Assembly (NCBI GenBank): GCA_022828595.1
Contig: JAKGHH010000003.1
Span: 9,858,934 to 9,922,933, forward strand
Reading direction: 5' to 3'
Origin: Nelumbo lutea
Taxonomy: Eukaryota; Streptophyta; Magnoliopsida; Proteales; Nelumbonaceae
Length of the DNA: 64,000 nt
In this document: positions 1-10,400 of the stretch, one piece after another
Layout of the letters: each line of letters begins with the position of its first letter
Numbering within the stretch: the first letter of the stretch is position 1
The notes under the pieces: model-generated
Seen by the model: only the letters and a program-made list of their open reading frames with translations
Told to the model about the DNA's origin: nothing
The model's database searches: none
Made by a program: the position numbers and the translations under genes

Positions 1-33
1 CACACTTAAAATGCAACAATCCAGTACCTAAAC

Positions 34-174
34 TTTCAAAATGTGACAATCCACTACTTGCGGCTAACTAAATACTACATGGCATTCTTAGGGCATTTTT
101 GACTTTTTATATATCACTTAACGGTTGATTAACAGAATGGCTAGCAACAAATAATGGATTGTCACATTTTGAAA
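34..174. repeat. MITE-like inverted repeat
   Basis: A perfect 20-bp arm at 34-53 (TTTCAAAATGTGACAATCCA) is repeated as its reverse complement at 155-174, with about 100 bp between. This is the layout of a small foldback or MITE. No target duplication was identified, so the element's true ends are uncertain. Confidence 0.6.
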
Positions 175-2433
175 ACCAAAGGAAGAGTTTTACTCGTGTC
201 ATCAACGCTTGGGAGTTGATGAAAGATCTGGAAGAGGAAATACCCATTTCAGTATAAGTGAAGAAAAGCCTCAAACCACAAGCCTTTCTACGAAAAGTAG
301 CATGGATATATATCAAGATTCCTTCTAAGTTCTTCAGTGAGATAAGCTCTCCAAAAAAGCAATAGAAATTCGCAGGGAAGGAGAACAAGCACAGATGGAG
401 CGGATCCAATGGTGACGAAGCTTTCACTGAGCTATTTGTTGGTGATAAGTCACCCCAAATCACCAAATTGTATTGTGATTTGATTAAAATCTTGTTTTTT
501 CGATGATTTCTTCAGCGTTTCTGACGACAAAATCTTCGCCGCTGTTTTTCGTTCGAAGGAAGTAGGGGATAAATGACAGAGAATGACTGCGGCCTCTGCT
601 GTTTTGCCCGAAGACTGCTCGGCGAGGCAACAAGCCCTTCGTTCTCTCTCCCTCTCGGCATAGCCGTCGCAGGTGACGATAGCCACCGACGAAGGTAAAA
701 GGTACACGTGATTTCTATGCTCTTCAGCTCTCTGCATTCTTAAGCTATTTTAGCTCGCAACAAGTATTGGAGTCACCTCGCCGGGCTAGCAACCCTGGTT
801 TTCTGATCCTATTTTTGCATATCAACTTTCTCCGCCATCCGCCTGGAAGTCAGATCACCTCCGGCAGGAAGCAGCTAGATCGCAGTTCAATACAGGAGCT
901 GCTTCAAATTGCATTTCACAGAAACTTCGAATTCAGAGAAAGTGATTCAATCCCGTTAGTGTTCTAAAACCAATTTACAGAAACCTCAATTTCTGTATAT
1001 TTTTTAGATGTTTGTTTGTGTTCATTCTCTGTTTAGATGTATTTTTTTAGATGTCTATGTTTCAATACAGGAGCTGCTTCAAATTGCATTTCACAGAAAC
1101 TTCGAATTCAGAGAAAGTGATTCAATCCGGTTAGTGTTCTAAAACTAATTTACAGAAACCTCAATTTCTGTATTTTTTTTAGATGTTTGTTTGTGTTCAG
1201 TCTCTGTTTAGATGTATTTTTTTAGATGTTTATGTTCATTCTTTGTTTAGTACAAATGAAAGTGAATGCAGGTATAAGTTTAACTTTAGTGCTCATTCTC
1301 TGTTTAGTTTGCGGTTAGATGTTTGCTTGTGTTTTAAATAGATCACCAACCACAGGCGATCATTTTTCCCAACCGGCCAGTGTCCATAGGTTCAGATCAT
1401 ACGAGCCCTGTATTGCTGCTCAAGAGCATTCACAGGCGACTGATATCACCACCGATTTTGTTTTTATTTTTTTCTTATTCCATTCATATTTTCTTTTGTT
1501 TTTTCAAATATTTAATAAATTTGTTTGTTGAAAAGGGTGATAAACAACCCTTATTTGGCCTCTCGAAGGCCCCTATATCCATATTTTTCGTTTTTGGGTT
1601 TCTGTCAAGTGAAACTTTGTTTAGACGCGAGTAAAGATGGTGATGGAATCTGGATCGGGTCGGGTTGGGTACAACTGGATTAAATTGGTTTATATTGCTC
1701 CAGTTTTTTGTTCGGTTTATATTGCTTTTGGTTCAGTTTATATTATTTTTGGTTTGTCTTAAATTGATTCAAATTCCCAAGACACCCAAAAATATTAATG
1801 TTTTGCTGAGCGAACTGAGTACAATATGAACTAACAATAATTACTTATAATTAATTAAGCGATAATTATTGTTTGCTGACCCAAATATTATTAAAAGCAA
1901 TTGTAAATACCAAAATATTAATGTTTTTACCAACATTAATTAACAGCAATAATTAATTACTGATAATTAATTATTTATAATTAATTATTTACCAACATTA
2001 ATTAACAGCGATAATTAATTACTTTTAAATAATTATTGCTAATTAATTACTGATAATAAGGATACTTATTAATTCGGACTGATAATTAATAACGATTTTA
2101 GTAATGATAATTATTAATTCGGATATAATCATTCAATATTTATATTAATTCATAAATATATAAGTAATGTTAATTATTCATATTATTATTATCAATAATA
2201 ATAATGAATAATAGTAGTATAATCCATTAATTTTTTATTTAGTGAAAGTTAAATTAAAAAATCAATTATTCAACATTTTTAACTAAATTAATTATAAAAG
2301 CAATTATTATTTCATTAATTAACTAAAAAATAAGTATAACAAATTTATTACTTAATATACACAAATTAAGTACTTACATAATAAGAATATATTATTACAT
2401 GATAATAATAATAATAATAGTAATAATAATAAT
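175..2433. other. Intergenic, no gene recognised
   Basis: There are short open frames on both strands, for example minus 450-737, but none shows a domain or a splice structure I recognise. From about 1800 to 2433 the sequence is very AT-rich and dominated by TAATTA-type words, ending in an AAT microsatellite at about 2401-2433. The tandem duplication at 888-1237 lies inside this stretch. Confidence 0.6.
888..1237. repeat. Tandem duplication, two copies of about 175 bp
   Basis: The block beginning CAATACAGGAGCTGCTTCAA at about 888 recurs almost unchanged at about 1063, including the following text on GTTAGTGTTCTAAAAC and the T-rich tail with TTTAGATGT words. It looks like a recent local duplication with a few substitutions. 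Confidence 0.8.
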
Positions 2434-3085
2434 TGATGTAACCGTTTCTGGTCACGTACCATTTTTTGTGATGTATCAATTTTTTTGGCTAAGTACCTCG
2501 TTATTTGACCCGGTGGTGACATGCCTTGGTGATGAGCTACTTGGTGGTGAACTCCCTGGTGGAGAACTGCCTGGTGGCGAGCTCCCTGGTGATGAATTGC
2601 CTGGTGGCGAGCTCCCTGGTGGCGAACTGTCTGGTGGCAAGCTCCCTGGTGGCGAATTGCATGAGGTGATCTTCTTTCCTTTGTAGGCAGTGGAAGCTGA
2701 GGGACCTGCGAGAACTCCATCTTTTCCTCCTCTTTGTAGGCAGCGGGAACTGAGGGACCTGTGAGAACTCCACCTTTTCCTCCTCTTTGTAGGCGGCGGG
2801 AGCTGAGAGACCTATGAGAACAGAATCAGAGGATCTAGGGGTATTTTCCCAGCGGGGACTCTCCGACGCTCCGTGCACAGGTCGCGTAGGCTGTTCGCAA
2901 GTCGTGTAGGCCACCCGTAGGCCGCGTGTAGGCCGCCCATAGGCCGTGTGCAGGTCACGCCAGGCTGGCGAGACCGGTGCCCGAGTGGGTCACCAACTTC
3001 GTAAGTTGTTGCCTGGGTGTTTTCCTAGTTGTCACGAGGTGTCATGTGTCACAATTTCACTAGAGAGCCAAATCTGCCCTCATCA
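2434..3085 (-). repeat. 3' LTR of the 2434-5262 element (internally deleted)
   Basis: It starts TGATGTAACC and ends CTGCCCTCATCA on the plus strand, giving intact TG...CA ends. Compared with the other LTR (1187 bp) it is 652 bp. After GGGGACTCTCCGACGCT it jumps directly to the CAGGTCGCG/GTAGGCCGC repeat zone near its end, so several hundred bases have been lost. Confidence 0.85.
2528..2662. repeat. Nine 15-bp tandem units in the left LTR
   Basis: The consensus unit is GGTGGCGAGCTCCCT. Nine units start every 15 bp from 2528. Because the unit is a multiple of three, both strands stay open. The plus strand encodes repeated Gly-Gly-Glu-Leu-Pro (part of a 95-codon open frame, 2399-2686), and the minus strand encodes repeated His-Gln-Gly-type units. 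I regard these open frames as by-products of the repeat rather than genes. Confidence 0.9.
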
Positions 3086-3339
3086 ATTGCCCCCCACTCT
3101 TGAGCTGAGAGTAACTCAACGAAGGGAGTAGATTTCTTCTTTTGGCCCATAAATCGACGAGCTAGTAAGTACTGATCCCATTCCTTAGGCTTTGGAAGCC
3201 GCCTATATGTGGCGAGCTGCCAGTAAGGTGAGGAGGTCTCCGCCAGTTTAGTAGTGTAGCCCTTAGGCTCTAGGGGCAACTTATAGTTCACTTTTGCTGA
3301 TTTTGCTCCTACTGAGGAAGCGGCTGGATATTTAACAAT

Positions 3340-3625
3340 AGTGTGGCCCATAGGCTTTGGGAGTGACTCATAGTCTACTCTTCTTTGACTTTTGCCCGTG
3401 CCGGAGAGGCGACCGGGTCTTAAGCAGTAATGTGGCCCGTAGGCTTTGGGAGTGACTCGTAGTCTACTCTTTTTTTTTACTTTGCCTGTGCCGGAGAGGC
3501 GATTGGGTCTTAAGCAGTAATGTGGCCCGTAGGCTTTGGGAGTGACTCGTAGTCTACTCTTGACTTTGCCTGTGCCGGAGAGGCAACCGGGTCTTAAGCA
3601 GTAATGTGGCCCGTAGGCTTTGCCT
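3340..3625. repeat. Tandem array of about 90-bp units in the internal region
   Basis: The phrase TGTGGCCCGTAGGCTTTGGG recurs at about 3341, 3431, 3521 and 3605, followed each time by GAGTGACTC-AGTCTACTC and GCCGGAGAGGCGA-GGGTCTTAAGCAG. It fills the place where gag and pol would lie in an autonomous element. Confidence 0.8.
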
Positions 3626-4055
3626 GTGAGGTGTCGAGCTATGATTGTGCTGCATCAGCTTCGTAATGCCGGTCACCCACTCCTACAAGAAGCTACTAGG
3701 AGCTCGACCTTCGGGGGCAGCACTACTAACTTTAAGTCGCCAGCTCACACAGGAGCCTTGGAAGGCTTGACCGATAAGGGCGCCTATGTAGTCTGTTGGC
3801 CTCCAACTCCCGCGAAAATCACAAAGAGCTCATCTTTGTAGGGGGGACCTTGCGGAGAGGACTGATGAGGCATTATCTGAATTGAAAGTAAGGTTGGTAG
3901 AGCTACTTAGTTTGTTAGCTCCCTGCATAGTCTTTGAGTTCATAAAAAATGTAAACTATAAAGCGATAGCTTCAATTTTTAAAAAGTGAGGACTTAGCTT
4001 TGGTAAGATGAGAACTTAGATTTTGTAGGATGAGAACTTAGCTTTTTCTAGCGTG

Positions 4056-4073
4056 TTCCCACAGACGGCGCCA
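4056..4073 (-). other. Primer-binding site
   Basis: The minus strand reads TGGCGCCGTCTGTGGGAA, a primer-binding sequence commonly found in plant Gypsy elements. It lies two bases from the end of the adjoining LTR and fixes the element's direction as minus. Confidence 0.85.
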
Positions 4074-4075
4074 AT

Positions 4076-5262
4076 TGATGTAACCGTTTCTGGTCACGTA
4101 CCATTTTTTGTGATGTATCAATTTTTTTGGCTAAGTACCTCGTTATTTGACCCGATGGTGACGTGCCTTGGTGATGAGCTACTTGGTGGCGAATTCCCTG
4201 GTGGCGAACTGCCTGGTGGCGAACTCCCTAGTGGCGAACCGTATGAGGTGATCTTCTTTCCTTTGAAGGCAGTGAGAGCTGAGGGACCTGCGAGAACTCC
4301 ACATTTTCCTCCTCTTTGTAGGCGGCGGGAGCTGTGGGACCTGCGAGAACTGAATCAGAGGACCCGGGAGTATTTTCCCAGTGGGGACTCTCCGACGCTT
4401 AAGTTAGCACTCTGATTGTAGAGAGCTTTGAAAATGATATTGGAGAAACGAGAGAGCTAGAGAACAAGGATTACCTCCATTTTTCCATCCTCCCCCCTTT
4501 GGGGGGTGAGGTCTTTATATACCAGAGTCCTCGCGGGTTAGGTGGGTGAAAAGCCTCCAAACGGTAAGACTCATCACATTCCGTTAGAACCAGGGTACGG
4601 TGGTGAACTCCTCGAAGTCGTCAGGCTGGCATTTGTGTCAGGCGGCAAGGTCGGCGCCTGGGCCAGGTTGTTAGGGCGGCGCTTGCGTCAGTCGGCGGGT
4701 CGGTGTCTGGGCCAGGTTGTTAGGTCGGCGCCTGTGTTAGTCGGCGGGTTGGTGTCTAGGCCAGGTTGTCAGGCAGGAGATCTTCTTGCAATACGCCAAA
4801 ATACTTTTGTACCGAGCTACCCTACAAGTGGTGAGCTACCCGGGGGAGCTATGCCAAGCTGCCTGGCTCTTTGGCGAGCTCTTTGGTGAGCTACCGAGCT
4901 CCTTGGTGAGCTACCGAGCTCGTAGGGTGTGCATGCCGAGTTTATCGGTGGGCGTCTTATGAGCGACTAGGTCATATCATTTGCTAGGCTGGTCCAGGTC
5001 GCGCCAGCCGCTTGCAGGCCGCGCCAGGTTGCGCATGCCGCCCATAGGTCACACAGGCCGCGCACAGGTTGCGCAAGTCGCGCCAGGCCGTGCGCAGGCC
5101 GCGTGCAGGCCGCCCGTAGGCCACGTGTAGGTCGCGCCAGGCCAACCAGACCGGTGCCCGAGTGGGTCACCAACTTTGTAAGTTGTTGCCTGGGTGTTTG
5201 CCTAGTTGTCACGAGGTGCCACGTGTCCCAATTTCACTAGAGGGCTAAATCTGCCCTCGTCG
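4076..5262 (-). repeat. 5' LTR of the 2434-5262 element
   Basis: This is the full-length LTR next to the primer site. The terminal dinucleotide on its outer side reads CG rather than CA on the plus strand (5261-5262), a terminal mutation. A minus-strand TATATAAAG lies at about 4511-4520 and could be the LTR promoter. The outer third (about 4985-5150) is built from short repeats of the form CAGGCCGCG or GTAGGTCGC. Confidence 0.85.
4170..4244. repeat. Five 15-bp tandem units in the right LTR
   Basis: The same 15-bp unit as in the left LTR is present here in five copies. Related GAGCTACC/GAGCTC words recur at about 4835-4925. The different copy number in the two LTRs shows repeat expansion or loss since insertion, or template difference. 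Confidence 0.9.
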
Positions 5263-5341
<79 letters not shown>

Positions 5342-5425
5342 TAACAATAATAATAACAATAATAATAATAATTATTATTATTATTATAATGATGATGATA
5401 ATTATTGTTGTTGTTGTTGTTGTTG
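5263..5425. repeat. AAT/ATT microsatellite
   Basis: A long run of ATA units with AAC interruptions passes into ATT, GAT and GTT units. The open frames across it (poly-Ile or poly-Asn/Tyr) are repeat artefacts. Confidence 0.95.
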
Positions 5426-6487
5426 AACATATAACTATTAATATATTAATAATACTGATTACTATCAGTAATTATAATCAATAATATTATTATCTCCCAT
5501 TAATTATTTGAATGAGTGAAAGTTAATTTATTAAACTTTTAATTATTCAACATTGTTAACTTAATTAATTACAAAAGCAATTGTTATTTCACTATTTAAC
5601 AAAAATAATAATTATAATAAATTTATTACTTAATGTGCACATATTAAGTACTCACAATAAATTTATTACTTAATAATTATTACTTCATTAGTTAAATAAA
5701 TATTTAATTACAGCAAATTAATTACTTAATAATATTAATAATAAATTATTATTATTACTATTACTATTATGATTGTAATCTTATAATTATTTCTGATTTT
5801 ATAATTATTATAATATTAATATTATTTTAATAATACTGATTATTATTAAAAAATTGTAAGTAGCAAAATTTAGTTACCTAAAGTCTATTAAATCAAATAA
5901 TTACTTGCTGAAAGTTACTGAATTAAGTAAATAATAATAACAAATAGTTATTTATAGAAATAATTAATAATAATAACAATCATCAAGTACTTAATTAAGT
6001 AAATAATAAAAAATGATTTAACAATCATCAGCTATCATTAATGTTTATTCAAAGCGGGTCCCATAATAATTACCGAATACAGTAATTAAACCTTAAATAA
6101 GAATCAATATTTATTAACAGTAATTAAAATTGTTAAGCCAAATCATTAATGTTTATTTGTAAATGCAAAATATGAATTAACAAATCTATTATATAATAAT
6201 TATACTTGGTTGGAAAAAAAAATTTAAAGTAAATATTTAAATAATTACAAATATAATTCATAATATTACTATATAACAAAAATTTAAATTAAATACGAAA
6301 ATAAAATAATAATAATAATAATAATAATAGTTAAACAAAATTAATAAATCATTCAAGTTGAATTTAATGACCCATATATATATATATATATATAGGGGGG
6401 GGGGTCTTTATTTTGTACATCGTTTAGGCTCCATTTGGAAGGAATACAAATACAAATACCTAGATACATATTTATATTAATAATCTT
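5426..6487. other. AT-rich intergenic DNA with a TA tract and G run
   Basis: There is no gene. The sequence is low-complexity TAATTA-type DNA similar to 1800-2400, which suggests the LTR element landed in one continuous AT-rich tract. A (TA)n tract at about 6375-6393 is followed directly by a run of about ten G at 6394-6403. Confidence 0.7.
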
Positions 6488-6609
6488 TAGGCTCAGTTTG
6501 GAAGGAGTACAAATACAAATATATACAGTACAAATACAAACAAAATAATATAAAATACATAGTTTTACACTGCATATTTGAATTTGTACTCTTCCAAACT
6601 GAGCCCTAG
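6488..6609. mobile_element. MITE-like element with terminal inverted repeats
   Basis: The left arm TAGGCTCAGTTTGGAAGGAGTAC is matched by the reverse complement of the right arm, which reads TAGGGCTCAGTTTGGAAGAGTAC. A second, unpaired copy of a similar end (TAGGCTCCATTTGGAAGGAATAC) lies just upstream at about 6425. Plant MITEs often have GGCTC-GTTTGG-like ends. The family is not assigned. Confidence 0.65.
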
Positions 6610-7406
6610 GTAAATTGAACTCACTCTTTCCCGGTTTTTTTTTTTAATTGATGATTTGGGCACATCCCATTTTTGTTAAACCGGATATACAGTAGTTACT
6701 ATTCAAAATGGATTTGATTTAAAGATGAATAGTAGCACTTGGTCTTTTACTCCCCTTCTTTTAGTTTCTCTTACAGTCGGATTGTAACTCTGAACAGATT
6801 TCTGAATGAAATTTCTCATTAGCGACACCTCCCAAAAAAACAGAAAAAAAAAAATAGTAGCAGCACCGGCTCTGCTACAAACCATATGAGTCAGCAACTG
6901 GCGTATTTATTTGTGATAGAAGCCTTATATTTAACCAGAGATGTGCTACAAAATAGGTTCATTTCAACTGTAAAAGGCCCACAATTACAAAGTAATAGTA
7001 AGTTTTATCACCATATGCCTCGTATCATCCAAGAGGATTCTAGCAGGTAATTTAGTAAATGGGAATGGATCCATTAGGTGGATCCTGATGTTCCCAAGTC
7101 CATTAGCTGCCCTGTGTTTGGATCATTGGATCATCTCATAATGAATTAATTTGATGAATAGGCTCCTTGATTGTTGCTGGGATACAATCCATGAATCCAA
7201 TTTGATGTACTGTTTGTTTCGCACATCAAAGTTCAAACTCAATTCTTCGGAATGAATAGGCAGTAAAAACAGGGAAGAACAAAACTTTTTGAGATTTCTA
7301 ATACAGTACAAAAGTGATAAGAACTAATTTATTATTTAGAAACTCTCCATTGAAACGTGAATAACAGCAAAAGCAGATGACGTCTAATCTAATTTCTTAT
7401 CATTTT

Positions 7407-10400
7407 TTACGCAGCAGCGGCGGCAGCAGTGATGCATTCAATTGCCTGTTTGCATATGCCTGTCATTGTTGCCTCGGGTCCATAAACCTGTAAAGGACAA
7501 AATTGGACGCCCTTAAGTTTTTGTTTTACTTAGGAATTGTTTTACCTACAATGCATCCACAACAATAAAATACAGTGTAAGATCTCACGTCCTCTTATTT
7601 CTTACCTCGAGAGGAATGCCAATTTCTTCCCCAAGAGTCCGCATCTTTGCCAGACCCTTCTGATAATTTGGACCTCCTCTCCTCACAAATATATGCATTC
7701 TTGCAGCTTTAAGCTTTGCCTCCTGTTAACCCAACAATACTTTCAGTGCTTATTGTCCAAACATGAAAGGTATTGTTTCACAAAATAGTTCAAGCATATT
7801 TGAAGCTCACCTTTTCTTTCAGGGCTCGAATTATACCACTAAATGTAGCAGCAACATCGGTAAAGTTAGCTATTCCTCCTCCAATTACAAGAGCCCTCTT
7901 TCGTCCATCAGGATTTGCAGTTGCACACTGAATAGTTGAAGATAATTTAGTCACACAGACAGCTAAAGAGAAGTTAGGTAGCATATGTAGTCATTTAGGC
8001 AAGTGATCTATGAATATTTGATTATGGTTTTTATTGTTTATGCACAAATGGTTTACTCAAAGCATATCACAAATAACCAAATTAACAGGAACATAGGAAA
8101 GAGAGTTACATCAATTACGACTCTGGCATATTGCAGAACCTCCTCTTCATTTGGGGCCCCACTATACTCTGCATAATTCCCAAGCTCAGAAGCATAGCCA
8201 AGATCCCCAACCTGATTAGGTTCAGCATTCTTAAGCATGCAAGTACATAAAATGCTCGTGTGTGCGTGTATGAGAGAGAGGGAGAGAGAGAAATGTACCG
8301 TATCAGCATAGATGACACTTGCACCTCCACCAGCTACCATAGTCCAAATTCTTCCTTTTGGGTTCAGAACTGTGAATTTCAAAGATGCACTAGTCTGCCA
8401 AGAACAAATAGAAAGGTTCAGATTTCAACATCATCTATAAATGGTTCAAGTACTCGTACTTTAACAATAGATATGGCACTAAACAGGATGGAATGGTTAA
8501 ACAGGATTTGTGTAGCCAATCCCATATAGTTTAGATAAGGCTTAGATGATGATGATGATCAGACTTCAACATATTCAGAGAACAAAAATAACATTTCTCC
8601 ATGCCATTGTTGTGGAATAAATGTCTCATTTTGTTGACAATAAGAACTTTAGGCAAAACTCCAAGATGTAGAAAGTAAAGAACTTTGGGAGGGTAGTTTC
8701 TAGATGTGCATATTCCTTAAAAATAAGAATTTGCAGGAATAATTTGTTGATACTTAGTTTCTTCTCTTCTTTCATGGGATATGTTCATTTGATGATATTA
8801 TGGTTATAGCTTTATGTTAGTTTATCTGATATTCTACAACCAATGTAAACATTGAGATAACAATGCAGAAAATTATGAATGACAAGAAAGGTCTTACCGA
8901 AGTTAACCTGCATAGAGTAGAATGCTGGAGCAGGATTTATGCAATCCCAAGTAGTTTGGACTTTGGATAAGGCTCAGTTGAGTCAGAAACTCAGAGTAAA
9001 AAAAAAAAAGGTCTAGTGAAAAATTATAAGGGACCAACAACCTAGTTATATTGTTCCTATGAAACTGAAACACCAATAGGAGTACTTGTAAACCATATTG
9101 AGATTTTGCAACTAATTATTTCATGATGTGCTTAGAAAGAAAGTTTTCATTAAGACATCAGAAGGGAATGAAAAAGAAAAGAAATATCCATGCAATATTA
9201 TAATGTTATATCTACCTTTTCATCTAGCCCATGAATAAAGCTTTCTGTAGGACTCATAACTCTTCCAAATGGCATTGGGAATTCAATTTTACCCCACCTG
9301 CAAAAGTAAAAACCCATATGACATAGATACTAGAGATTCTAATCCATAAATCAAATTATGAGTTCATAGAACTATTCAGTTTATATGATATGTCAAAGAT
9401 AAAAATCATTAGTCTTATAGGATAAGTACTCTATACCTCTTAAAGTTCTTGAAAGCAGCAGTGTCATCCAGCTCCCCTCTCATATCCAAAGGATAAGGCT
9501 TTCCATCAACCAAAGTAAAAGGGTTCATCTCTAGGAAAGTGAAGTCCAGATCTGGTAGCATTGAAATTTAAAGTTAATTGCCAGTTATTTAAGTCGCTGC
9601 TATAGTAAATTAGTTATCCTTTGAAACTCCAAAAGAATTAGCAAAATTAAACTGTTCAAAATTCATGCACACCTGAAAATAGAGCAAAGATCACTTTGAT
9701 AAACTCCTGAAGCTTGTCTTTGATCTGCATCAGTAGAATAACATTACCATCATTTTTCATATTAAAATTCTTCATACAATGACTATGAAGTAAGACAGAA
9801 GTATATATGATGCATTAAATTTTTTTGGTAAATGCATGATGCATTAAATATGTATCACCTTTTCCAAATGTGCATTAAGAAAGTTAGGCTTGCTGGGTGG
9901 ATTAAAAATTCCTACCACCATACTGCCAGTTTGAAGTATTGACTACAGAATTTTCATTACCCATGTCCACAATAACCATAAGAAACAGAAGAGGAGTCCA
10001 CCTAGTTACAGACAACAAGTATATTACCTCTAGTGGTAGGGTTGCAATTAGTGGAGCACATGTTTCAGATGTGAATGGCACCCCAGTTGGAACAAATATG
10101 GTCTTTACCTGAACAAAAGGTATTAATATATTCAGTGATTGTAAAAGGATGAAATATTAGGAGACCAAGTCATGGTGAACTTTTTTATAATGGGATTAGC
10201 AGGACATAATAAAATTGTTTATGTATTATCAAACCTGTTTTAATAATTATATTGTTTTCTTTACCTGAACAAAAGGTATTAATACATTCAGTGATTGTAA
10301 AAGGATGAAATATTAGGAGACCAAGTTATGGTGAACTTTTTTATAATGGGATTAGCAGGGCATCATAAAATTGTTTATGTATTATCAAACTTGTTTTAAT

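Larger units (their letters stand above)
2434..5262 (-). mobile_element. Short non-coding LTR retrotransposon (Gypsy-type primer site)
   Basis: Two related LTRs (2434-3085 and 4076-5262) flank about 990 bp of internal DNA. Read on the minus strand, the right LTR ends CATCA and is followed after AT by the primer-binding site TGGCGCCGTCTGTGGGAA (4056-4073). The left LTR is preceded by a purine-rich tract (GAGTGGGGGGCAAT, about 3086-3105). The bases flanking the element are ATAAT on both sides (2429-2433 and 5263-5267), which fits a 5-bp target duplication but is weak evidence because the site is an AAT microsatellite. The internal part has no gag or pol reading frame, so the element is non-autonomous or decayed. 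The primer site matches that of the Gypsy element at the far end of the window. Confidence 0.85.

Noticed and set aside
2399..2720. Overlapping open frames on both strands with pentapeptide repeats
   Set aside because: The frames exist because the 15-bp repeat is a multiple of three. They lie inside LTRs, with different copy numbers in the two LTRs, so I do not call genes.
5206..5484. Open frames of poly-Ile or poly-Asn/Tyr
   Set aside because: They are translations of the AAT/ATT microsatellite and have no other coding character.
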